Assembly: GCA_944393045.1 (NCBI GenBank)
Contig: CALXYT010000020.1
Coordinates: forward strand, 1-37,801
Reading direction: 5' to 3'
Length of the DNA: 37,801 nucleotides
Source of the DNA: an uncultured Succinivibrionaceae bacterium
Lineage (GTDB): Bacteria > Pseudomonadota > Gammaproteobacteria > Enterobacterales > Succinivibrionaceae
Each line of letters starts with the position of its first letter. Within the stretch, counting starts at the first letter, position 1. The notes beneath the pieces are model-generated. The model had not been told where the DNA came from. It did not search any database and worked only from the letters and a program-made list of their open reading frames with translations. This document shows positions 26,730 through 35,614 of the stretch, piece after piece. Made by a program: the position numbers and the translations under genes.

Positions 26730-29700
26730 TTACTTACTTGCTCTGGCTACCATAGTGGCAAAGTACTTAAATGCCTGAGCATCATTTTTATTATTACCAT
26801 TGCCATAATCATAACTAAAGATTAAGTGCATATTAGCATAATCGTATCCTTTTGAGGCAGCTGTTACAAGCTGAATCATAGACTTTTCATGATCAGGCTT
26901 TATACCAATACCACCTTTACGTACTGCTGCCGCATTGAAGTTTGCTTTAGCATCACCGCTAGCTGCCGCTTTTGAGAAAGCATCAAAGGCAAGTTTACCA
27001 TTTTGCGCGGTACCAATACCCAGTAAATAGAAGACTCCAAGGTTATTATGTGCTTTAAGGTAGTTTTGTTCACTGGCTTTTTGCATAAAGGTAAATGCTT
27101 TAACAAAGTTCTTCTGAACACCTTTGCCGGCAAAGTAAATCATACCTAAACGATATTGTTCAGCAGGATTGGTTGTTAATTCACTCTTAGGCTTCTTAAA
27201 TTTTGGATTGGCATCATATAAAATTGAAGCATTAGATGATCTGCAGGCCTTGATTGCTGAAAGGTACATATCATCATAAGTAGTACTTGAACCATGATCC
27301 TTTAAGTCTTTAATAAAGAACAGATCAGAGAACGATGCTGAGGCGATATACGATACATTGCGTGAGATGACCCCATATGCCCCTGAAAGTACAGGATTCT
27401 TGCAGGCATAACTCTTTAGCTGTTCAGGGTTTTTGCTATGAAGAACTGATAAGAACTCAGCTTGTGGAATATGAGACTGCTTAAGGAGTCTATAACCTTC
27501 CTGTTCATTACGATAAATGCCTTGTCCATAGAGATACATACCACCTAAAATTGCAGTATCATACTTATTAAGCTTACCTAAACCATCAAGATCTTGTAAT
27601 AATTTATAACCTTCAGCGTAATTCTGATAATTAGGGTGAGTAATCTTAATATAGGCAAGATTTCTGATGCAGCTTGGCTCACTTAAATTAGCACCACGAG
27701 TATATTGACCAACTGCTGCACGCATATCAACCTTAGTGCCAATACCATGTTCAAATAAATTACCTAAGCGACAAAAACCTGATGGAATGTTCTGTTTTAT
27801 AGCTTCACGATATAAAGCCATTGCCTTAACCGGATCTTTCTTAACACCGTGACCTTTTTCATAAAGAATACCCATTTCTACAGGGAATTTCTTTTGTATT
27901 TCAGCATCGGCATTAACGATTAACTTGGCAACACCTCGAGTATTATTAGTACTAATGTAATACTTTAAGAGGGCATCGTTGATTTCACGATCTTTAGCAT
28001 TATTCTTTAACGCTTCAGTTAAGTAACCTTCAGCCTCACGAGCAGCAGATTTATTTTTAATTAACGCTAAACCTGCACTTCTATATGCCTTACTTGCTCC
28101 TTGACGAGCAGCAACAATATAGTATTCATTAGCACGCTTTTCATCTGGAGGAATATCAGTCTTAACTGCGCCTGAGTATATACCACCTAAAAGCAGAGCT
28201 GCATCTTTATTACGATTCATAGATGCTACTAATAAGTTTACGGCTTTACGAGATGAAACCGCAACGCCATCGGTGCCTTCCAAATAAATCTTAGCAAGAG
28301 CAAATTGAGCTTTATTATCACCTTGGTCAGAAGCTACTGTATAATAATAAACAGCTTTCTTAACATCCTTTGGAGCGTATTTACCTTCCATTAATATATT
28401 TGCCGCATTAAAATATGCATCAGAAATAGCTGCATCGGCGGCTTTTAGGAGATACTGCGCACCTTCTTTCCTGGTAGCGGCACTGCTTTTTGGAGCTGTA
28501 TAGTAGATATTACCAAGAAGGGCTGCTGATGGCATATGATTTTGCCTGGTTGCCTTAACTAGTAAATTACGAGCATTATCTACATTTCTTCTAACGCCAC
28601 CTTTACCATTTATATTACGTAATGCAAGTTCATAGGTTGCATCAGGATTACCAAGCTTATCCTGCTCCTGAACCTCATTAAGAGGTGCTTTCTTCAATTT
28701 TACGACGTTTAAGAAATCATCTTTCTTCTTAGGAGTCTCAACAACAGGAGGTTCTTCTAAAGTCTTAGGAGTTTGGGCAAGTTCTTTATCATCTTGAGTT
28801 TTAGAAGGTTCAGTCTTAACATAAGTACTTGCAACTTCCTTAATAGCAGAGGTAGCCTCTTTAGTAGGTGTTTCTACCTTAGAAGGCTCTTTGGTAACTG
28901 CAACCACAGTCTTAGCATCTGTAGTTGCTGCTTTAGTATTAGTAGATACAGAAGTTTGTGCTTCTTTTGAGGTAGCGTTTTGGGCAAGCTCCAGGCTAGC
29001 TCTTTCATTTGTTGGCTTTAAGTCAGCTGCCACACTTGAAGCAATTTCATAAGTACCAACTTCTTCTGATGAGGTAATTTCATGCATTTGCTCTTCTGCA
29101 ACCTCATCAGCTGTAACTTCTGCTAAAGTATTATCCCCAAATGTTGCATTATGATAAGTTTCCTCCGGGGTAAATTCATTAGTAGCGATTTCAATGGTAT
29201 AGTCAGTATTAAAGTCGTTATCTGACATTTGGGGTGATGTATCTGTTACATTTATGTCAGCTAATAGTTTCTCATCCTCAAAATTAAACGTCATTGCAGC
29301 GTTTTCTACCAGGAGGGAATTGATGTAAGGGTATGGGGCAGTTTCAAGCTGATGAAAATCAAAATTTGCCATTTTTTGTTCTACCTGCTTGAAATCCTGA
29401 ATAATAGCAAGTTTATAACGAGCCTGGTTACGCTTGTTTTCCTGATGCTTACTCTGGGTAAAGATTTGATCAACATTTGGGGCAATATCCAAAGAACTTA
29501 GATACTCAAAAGAATCCAAGGTTACATTATAGAGTAAGCCTTGTTCCTTTTTACCAACAAAATACCCTTGTTCAGGATTGCGCTCAAGTCTATTTTCCAC
29601 AGCTGCTACATCAGAAAGGTGTAACATTGCACCATCAACTGTTGCGCCTCGCTTAAACTGCTGTAAGAACTTTAAATCCCTGGCATATGTTGCGCGTTCA

Positions 29701-30878
29701 TCATCACTCATCTTATTTTGCGCACGTTTAAAGAGGGTTTCATATTCCTTGGCATTTGGAACAAGAACATAAACTTCTCTTAAATCAGAGCAACCACCTA
29801 AAGGCTTATTTAAGATTACACGATATGCATCAAGTGATAGTTTATCACTCTTGGCAACACCTGCAAATGGAGCACTTACCACCTTAAAAGCAGATAGGAA
29901 TGGTTCACTTGTAGTAGCCTGACATTGATAGAAGATTTCCGCTACCTGTAAGAAATCCAACCCTGAGGTGATGGTTTTGTTATATTTATCTTTAATATTC
30001 TTATAGCTACTGATGGCATCTTCTTTTTTAAGACCATCGATTAAGGAAATGTTAGTAATAATGCTTGGTAAATCTTTATTAAGCTTAATAACATCTTTTA
30101 ATGTTGGAACAGATAATGATGCAAAGTCAGTAACACTATAAGGACGGTTATTAGTTAAGGTATTAACAGGAATCTGATTGATAAGACTATTTACCTCACG
30201 AGTTATATAGTCACGCATATCAATAGGGCTAATACGGCTATAATCTTTTGCCCCCATTAAGTAACGAGCAACTTTTAAGGAATCAACGGTACCATAAAGG
30301 GCACGGATATCATTAATAGTGTAGGTGGGGTTATAAACAAATGCTCTATATGCATCTATACTGTCACGTAAGGTAATGATGTCTGGTTCATCAGATTGGA
30401 AAAATGAAAATATATCTATTAAAGTTGATAGATAGAACTTATAAGAATCTTTATTTTGTTTAGAAGAAAGACGTTCATCGATATAGCGGATTTTTTCTTC
30501 CAAGCGCTTTTTGGCAGCCCCCGAAAGGTGTGGTGAAATATCGATTGGCTTAGCGCGTTCCTCCTCCGTCATCGGAATGCTTGCACCATTATATTTTAGA
30601 GCAAACTCTAAAACACGGTAACGGTCAACTAACTGTGGTACACCGACATAATTTTCAGTTAAGACAGCTGAATAAAGAGCCGCTGAAATACTTTCTAAGG
30701 AATTTAAATCAACTTCTTGCAGTAATTCCTGGGTGCTTTCATCCATTGATGAGGTATCAAGACCACCTATATTTTGATTTAAATAGGTATATGCACCATA
30801 ACCAAAAGCAGCAACGATTACTGCTGATAAAGTTAGTAGAGCAGGCTTGGAAAAGCCTTTATTTTTTCTTATTTTCAT
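26730..30878 (-). CDS. Giant Sel1-repeat protein with an N-terminal membrane anchor
   Basis: The 1382-residue protein has a basic start, one membrane helix (residues 12-31, ALLTLSAVIVAAFGYGAYTY) and then a long, probably periplasmic part. Residues about 40-560 form a helical region I do not recognise. Residues about 580-720 are a Thr/Ser/Glu/Ala/Lys-rich, low-complexity linker. From about 735 to the end come Sel1 repeats (NPDATYELALRNINGKGGV, KAQFALAKIYLEGTDGV, AEQYRLGMIYFAGKGV, KAHNNLGVFYLLGIGT and others), about fifteen in all, some degenerate. It is likely a scaffold for protein assemblies at the cell envelope. It is transcribed alone and ends at a good terminator. Confidence 0.85.
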   Translation of the reverse strand: MKIRKNKGFSKPALLTLSAVIVAAFGYGAYTYLNQNIGGLDTSSMDESTQELLQEVDLNSLESISAALYSAVLTENYVGVPQLVDRYRVLEFALKYNGASIPMTEEERAKPIDISPHLSGAAKKRLEEKIRYIDERLSSKQNKDSYKFYLSTLIDIFSFFQSDEPDIITLRDSIDAYRAFVYNPTYTINDIRALYGTVDSLKVARYLMGAKDYSRISPIDMRDYITREVNSLINQIPVNTLTNNRPYSVTDFASLSVPTLKDVIKLNKDLPSIITNISLIDGLKKEDAISSYKNIKDKYNKTITSGLDFLQVAEIFYQCQATTSEPFLSAFKVVSAPFAGVAKSDKLSLDAYRVILNKPLGGCSDLREVYVLVPNAKEYETLFKRAQNKMSDDERATYARDLKFLQQFKRGATVDGAMLHLSDVAAVENRLERNPEQGYFVGKKEQGLLYNVTLDSFEYLSSLDIAPNVDQIFTQSKHQENKRNQARYKLAIIQDFKQVEQKMANFDFHQLETAPYPYINSLLVENAAMTFNFEDEKLLADINVTDTSPQMSDNDFNTDYTIEIATNEFTPEETYHNATFGDNTLAEVTADEVAEEQMHEITSSEEVGTYEIASSVAADLKPTNERASLELAQNATSKEAQTSVSTNTKAATTDAKTVVAVTKEPSKVETPTKEATSAIKEVASTYVKTEPSKTQDDKELAQTPKTLEEPPVVETPKKKDDFLNVVKLKKAPLNEVQEQDKLGNPDATYELALRNINGKGGVRRNVDNARNLLVKATRQNHMPSAALLGNIYYTAPKSSAATRKEGAQYLLKAADAAISDAYFNAANILMEGKYAPKDVKKAVYYYTVASDQGDNKAQFALAKIYLEGTDGVAVSSRKAVNLLVASMNRNKDAALLLGGIYSGAVKTDIPPDEKRANEYYIVAARQGASKAYRSAGLALIKNKSAAREAEGYLTEALKNNAKDREINDALLKYYISTNNTRGVAKLIVNADAEIQKKFPVEMGILYEKGHGVKKDPVKAMALYREAIKQNIPSGFCRLGNLFEHGIGTKVDMRAAVGQYTRGANLSEPSCIRNLAYIKITHPNYQNYAEGYKLLQDLDGLGKLNKYDTAILGGMYLYGQGIYRNEQEGYRLLKQSHIPQAEFLSVLHSKNPEQLKSYACKNPVLSGAYGVISRNVSYIASASFSDLFFIKDLKDHGSSTTYDDMYLSAIKACRSSNASILYDANPKFKKPKSELTTNPAEQYRLGMIYFAGKGVQKNFVKAFTFMQKASEQNYLKAHNNLGVFYLLGIGTAQNGKLAFDAFSKAAASGDAKANFNAAAVRKGGIGIKPDHEKSMIQLVTAASKGYDYANMHLIFSYDYGNGNNKNDAQAFKYFATMVARASK

Positions 30879-31122
30879 TTTTATAACCGTTATAATTATA
30901 ATGCAAACATAAGCTGCTTAAACACATGCGTCCATCTTAAAAATGGCAATGTATTTAACATTGTAGCAAGTCACCTCATTAAAAACTGCGAACTACATAT
31001 AATCTCAAAGCTTTAAAAGCACTTTTTATTATAATAGTTGTTTAAGAAATAACAAATACTTACCAAAAACAAAATAGTAGTTCTCTTTTAGATCTCTTTA
31101 CGTTTTTAGGATGTTGCCTTTT

Positions 31123-32859
31123 TTATACAAAGTCCAGTTTCTCAAAACCTACCTTAGCTATTTGATCACCGTTAAGTTCACAAACAGTAAGGCGACAATC
31201 GATAATGGTAATACGATCGCCTACCTGCGGAAAACCACCAAGCTGATAATTCATAAATTCAGCTAAAGTTAATTCGCTTTCAAGACTGGTAATTACCAAA
31301 CTGTATTTTTCTGCTACCTCAGGCATTGGTAAGGAGCCATTTAAGATAATATCACCAACGTAGTTATGCGGTTCTTTTAATGGGGCATCACCATTAAAAA
31401 TAGCGTTTAAAAACAATTCATCATCAGCATGACCGATAATGGAGATGATATCGCCTTTTTTAATAGTGCGATTGGCACTGGGCTTTAACATCTGACCATG
31501 CCTAAAAAGAGAGGCAATTAAGGTCTTGCTAGGGAATTTAATATCTTTTAAGGCTACATTTTCAAATCCACGATGACGAATTTCATAGTTAAAGATTTCA
31601 TAGTCATCATCAATAGTAATACCGATTTGCCCTTTGCTAATAGGGGAAGACATACTGGGAGCGTATACATCAAAGAATTTAGCAGTAGGTAAAATTGTAG
31701 CACCTTGCACAAGCAGGGAGAAAATCACTACCACAAATGCAACATTAAAGTATAACTCACCATGAGGTACGTTATACATAATAGGGTAGATGGCAAGTAC
31801 AATTGGTACAGATCCTCGTAAACCTACCCAGGAGATAAATGATAAATCCTTTAAATTAAAAGTAAAGAACGGTTTCAAACATAAAAAAACAGCAACAGGG
31901 CGGGCAATAAATGTAAGCACTAAGGCAACTAATAATCCTGACACCACATAATCAAGTAAGTTTGGTGGAGTAACCAGTAAACCTAAAATTAAGAATAACC
32001 CAATCTGGGACAACCAATTGAGACCATCCTGCACAGGTCTGATGTAATTAAGCTGTCTGGTGTTCTGGTTGCCAATAAACATACCGATAATAAAGATTGC
32101 TAAGAAACCAGAGCCATCTAAAGCTGAAGTAATCGCAAAACCTGTAAAGGCAATACCTAATACTAAAAGGGAATACAGACCGCTTGGAATATCGATCTGA
32201 TGCATTAAAATTTTAGCTAACAACCCAAAAATCACCCCAAAACCAATCCCGAAAGCAAATTGTTTCACAAAAAACAGTGCCGTACCTGCTAAGGAATTAG
32301 TTAAATCATTAGTGGATATTACCCCGGTTATAATATTGATAATGGTAACTGTTAAAAAGATTGCCATAGGGTCGTTAGTAGCTGATTCAATCTGAAGGGG
32401 GCTGCTAACTTTATTTTTTAAGCTAACACCATTACTACCTAATAAGCTAAATACGGCCCCAGCGTCAGTTGAACCAATAATGGCTCCAATTAACATTGAA
32501 GCAAAGAAATCAAGATTAAAAATATAGTAGGCTGCACATCCTACAATTACGGTGGTTATAAATACACCTAAGGTTGAGAGGATAATACTGGGTTTTGCCA
32601 CTTGCCTAAAGGTATAGAAATTTGTTTGGCAACCACCATCAAACAGAATAATTGCCAAAGCTACATTAGCAATTAAAAAGGCGGCGTTATAGTCGTTGAA
32701 TTCAATTTTTAAGAACAGCCCATCCGATCCGCAGAGCATGCCTACACCAAGGAAGAGTAACAACATTGGCAGCCCCATTATTGAGGAAATTCGGCTGGCA
32801 AAAATACTAGAACAAAGAAGAATTCCGCAAATTAAAAGAAGGTAATTAAGCTGTTCCAT
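31123..32859 (-). CDS. nhaP2: K+/H+ antiporter of the NhaP2 (CvrA) type
   Basis: The inner-membrane CPA1 antiporter exchanges K+ (or Na+) for H+ and helps set cytoplasmic K+ and volume. The 578 residues equal the length of E. coli NhaP2. About twelve membrane helices fill residues 1-390, with the family blocks LALAIILFDGG-QT, LIGAIIGSTDAGAVFSLLG, the transport motif IESATNDPMA and FISWVGLRGSVPIVLAIYP. A cytoplasmic TrkA-C (RCK_C) domain spans about 410-485 (GDIISIIGHADD), followed by a CorC_HlyC-like C-terminal domain (LTLAEFMNYQLGGFPQVGD). The gene is a single unit with a 325-base upstream region. Confidence 0.93.
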   Translation of the reverse strand: MEQLNYLLLICGILLCSSIFASRISSIMGLPMLLLFLGVGMLCGSDGLFLKIEFNDYNAAFLIANVALAIILFDGGCQTNFYTFRQVAKPSIILSTLGVFITTVIVGCAAYYIFNLDFFASMLIGAIIGSTDAGAVFSLLGSNGVSLKNKVSSPLQIESATNDPMAIFLTVTIINIITGVISTNDLTNSLAGTALFFVKQFAFGIGFGVIFGLLAKILMHQIDIPSGLYSLLVLGIAFTGFAITSALDGSGFLAIFIIGMFIGNQNTRQLNYIRPVQDGLNWLSQIGLFLILGLLVTPPNLLDYVVSGLLVALVLTFIARPVAVFLCLKPFFTFNLKDLSFISWVGLRGSVPIVLAIYPIMYNVPHGELYFNVAFVVVIFSLLVQGATILPTAKFFDVYAPSMSSPISKGQIGITIDDDYEIFNYEIRHRGFENVALKDIKFPSKTLIASLFRHGQMLKPSANRTIKKGDIISIIGHADDELFLNAIFNGDAPLKEPHNYVGDIILNGSLPMPEVAEKYSLVITSLESELTLAEFMNYQLGGFPQVGDRITIIDCRLTVCELNGDQIAKVGFEKLDFV

Positions 32860-33184
32860 AAAACTACAATTTTTATGATAAGGTAACGTTGTTAAATATT
32901 GAAATCGATCACAATTATAATAACAAATGTAACATTAAGTAACAATAAGAATTTAGGTTTTCAGGGAAAAATCATAATACTTTCATAAAAAGAAGCTCAT
33001 AAATTAGGCTAATGATTTTTAGGGTAAAAAGTTATACAAAAAGGTATAGATTTAAAGAGGAAAATATTTTGGAGAGCTGAAATTAAAAACACTGTTCAGT
33101 AACACTAACCAAACAATGTTTTTTAACTTATACTTGATCTTTTTTAGCTGCAGATTCCTGTGCTCTTTCAGGAAGTACCAACTG
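32860..33184. other. Intergenic region upstream of nhaP2
   Basis: These 325 bases hold the nhaP2 promoter region on the minus strand and, at the right end (33128-33184), an 18-codon in-frame continuation of the next minus-strand gene beyond its amber stop. No intrinsic terminator is visible for that gene. Confidence 0.5.
32895..32916 (-). promoter_or_regulatory. Possible CRP-like site upstream of nhaP2
   Basis: On the minus strand the segment reads AATTGTGA-TCGATT-TCAATATT. One half (TGTGA) is perfect and the other (TCAAT) partial compared with the CRP consensus TGTGA-N6-TCACA. It lies about 40-55 bases before the start codon. This is only a weak match in AT-rich DNA. Confidence 0.3.
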
Positions 33185-34702
33185 CTATAAGCGAGGTTTT
33201 TTCGGTTTGCTTTTTCTGGCAGTTCTTTTTGGGGTGTCTAAAAACAGATCAATCTGCGTTAAAGAAGCACTACATACTAAGTGACGAGAGATTTTCCAAG
33301 GTTTTTTAAAGAACTCATCAAAATCATCAACTTTACTTACCAGATCGCTAACTGTTACGCAGGATTCATAACCCTGATATACCCTTTTCTTGGTAGTAAC
33401 GCATGGGTTATAATCTCCCTTCTGATAAAAAGCCACATTCTCTTTTTCGGCATTAGAGATCATTTTTAGAATATCGCTTAGTAACGTAGGCTCTACATCA
33501 GTCCAGGTGATAGTCAAAAACGGTTTAGCCATGGAGTTTTTATTAGTTGGAATATCCAGGTAGATAGTTAAGATTAAATCGTAATAAAGCTTATCAGGAT
33601 CTTCTTTCTCAGCATCTTCTGCCTGTTCTTCTAAGAATAAATCCCCAAAGTTACGTTTTCTGATAGCCTCAAGGCGGTCTCTAAAGAAAGTGCCTTGTCT
33701 ATATTCAATAGTGCCATAAGTTCTGCATTTAAAAAATTGAGAAAAGAACACTAGTGGCGTAGATCCCCAGACACTTACAGCACATTCATTATCAGTATGA
33801 TCAGGCAATGATAAAAGATTACTTAATCCCCAGTCATTTAATAATTTAGTTTTCACTTTGCAATACTTTAAATCATACGGAAAATACCCGCCTGTTGTTA
33901 AATAAGCAGAAGCATTGCCAATATTAAGATTTACTTCAGGTACGGGACCTATTGGTAATTTAAGAGTAGCTTTTTCAGTTAAATTATATTGCGTTAAATA
34001 ATTGCGATAATCCTTTGCCGGAAAACTTCTTACATAATATGAAAGAATATTAAAGGTAACAATCTTACCACCACTTACAATATCCTCAGGATCTGATTCA
34101 TTAAAAAGTGAATAATTCTCAATTTGGGCTATAAAATCATCATTTACTTTATCAAGCGGTTCCGCAAAGAATAGATTATAAAAACTTCTGGCATAACTAT
34201 CTACAAAACGGTAAGGGCAGGCAACTTGCGGGGTATCACTACTTTTTAGTTTGGCAATGGCACGTAATACTCCTTTAATGTCATCCATTTCGACATTATG
34301 CCATCTAATGATATAATTTGGAGCTTCTACGCCTTTTTCGCGTTCTTCATGAAAAACCTTAAAAGTAAGAATCAGGCAACAGTAGTTTTTACCATCCTGA
34401 TGATACTGTTTTACTTGTAATGAGCCATTTACCCCTTCATAGTAATGCCAGTTCAGGTAAGTTAGCGGTTCGCATAACCAATTGTAAATGCCTTTTGCGA
34501 TATCTTCTACCGCTAAACGATCATTAATCTCTGGTAGTGGAGTCTTAAAACGCATCTGACTTATCGCATAGTTATAAGGGGTAAGTTCAGGATTAAAGAG
34601 TCCTTCAGCAAAATATTCAACATAAGGAAAGAATCGGGAAAACCAAATGTCAGAGTTAGCCTCATGGAATTTTTTTAGAGTAAGTCGTGTTTTTTTTAAC
34701 AT
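33185..34702 (-). CDS. Protein of unknown function, possibly shortened by an amber stop
   Basis: I do not recognise this 505-residue protein. It is probably cytoplasmic: no signal peptide, no membrane helix, many aromatic and acidic residues, and a basic tail (RTARKSKPKKPRL). It seems to have two related halves, since LILTFKVF--NYIIRWHNVEMDDIKGVLRAIAKL and LILTIYLDI--PFLTITWTDVEPTLLSDILKMI align by eye. This suggests an internal duplication. ATG 34702 is preferred, as AAGGA lies four bases ahead; GTG 34717 has none. The TAG stop is followed in frame by 18 sense codons and a TAA. Confidence 0.68.
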   Translation of the reverse strand: MLKKTRLTLKKFHEANSDIWFSRFFPYVEYFAEGLFNPELTPYNYAISQMRFKTPLPEINDRLAVEDIAKGIYNWLCEPLTYLNWHYYEGVNGSLQVKQYHQDGKNYCCLILTFKVFHEEREKGVEAPNYIIRWHNVEMDDIKGVLRAIAKLKSSDTPQVACPYRFVDSYARSFYNLFFAEPLDKVNDDFIAQIENYSLFNESDPEDIVSGGKIVTFNILSYYVRSFPAKDYRNYLTQYNLTEKATLKLPIGPVPEVNLNIGNASAYLTTGGYFPYDLKYCKVKTKLLNDWGLSNLLSLPDHTDNECAVSVWGSTPLVFFSQFFKCRTYGTIEYRQGTFFRDRLEAIRKRNFGDLFLEEQAEDAEKEDPDKLYYDLILTIYLDIPTNKNSMAKPFLTITWTDVEPTLLSDILKMISNAEKENVAFYQKGDYNPCVTTKKRVYQGYESCVTVSDLVSKVDDFDEFFKKPWKISRHLVCSASLTQIDLFLDTPKRTARKSKPKKPRL

Positions 34703-35614
34703 ACAATCCTTAATCACATAAACTAAAAAGTATATTTAAAATAATGCGTTAAAAATTAACTACTAAATAACTACCAAACTAATGTATTGGAAGTGACAAA
34801 TCGCAGGTGATTATAGCATACTTACTTTTATTTGGGGGTAATTTATCCCTGGCATACCTGTAAAGTGCAAAAGATGTGATAGAGGCAGATAAGTTTCTAG
34901 GTGTCCGGGGTAGGAGGTTTTGAAGTGATGATAATTTTTCTGGAGAATAATAAATTTGCCGTTTAAAATTTGACCTATATCTAAATTTGAATTAATAATC
35001 TTTAGGCATTTATTATTTTTTGAAGTTTAACATAATAAGAAGATCCAATTAACCCTATACTAAGGACTACTGATTTTTTTAGTGCTGATGCCTTTTATTT
35101 AAAGCATGAGCTAAATCCTTAACTTCAGCCATTAATATGACTTTTCAGCAAAAATTTTTAAACTTAAAAATCTGCTATTTTTATTGTTCAATTTTTTGAG
35201 GGAGGAAGCCTGTTGCCTGTTACAGGTCACAAATTACAAGTTACGTACATACGCTTTAATGGTTAAAGTTGGTTTTTGCCCAGACACTTAATGATTTTCA
35301 GTTTCAGTTTTTTTAGTTTCAGTTTATTTTTAGGGCAGCTAAGCTATTAGTATTTGCCCTAATTTAAATATAATAAGTGATATTCTTATTATGTTTAAAG
35401 GTTAATGTATGGATTATTTATAAAGGTAAAAAGTTACACTGATAGCCTTGGTGGTTTAGGATGGTTATATTTTTTTATTTAAGTTAATCGGATTTGATTA
35501 AAATTAGTTTCTTTTTCCTAGCTATCTTTTAATTATTGATTAGTTGCTAATAATGCTATTTATTCTTTAAATGTGTACTTTTATCTTTATTTTAACTAAA
35601 CGATAGGAGGCGGG
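34703..35614. other. 912-base AT-rich intergenic region between divergent genes
   Basis: No gene is visible. The region separates the divergent unknown gene and the DUF285 gene and should hold promoters for both. It contains a short T-rich direct-repeat tract (35296-35331). I find no tRNA, attachment-site-like repeat or strong terminator. Confidence 0.5.
35296..35331 (+). repeat. Short direct repeats of GTTTCAGTTT type
   Basis: The tract contains three imperfect copies of TTTCAGTTT separated by T-runs. It may be slippage-prone, and no function is apparent. Confidence 0.4.
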
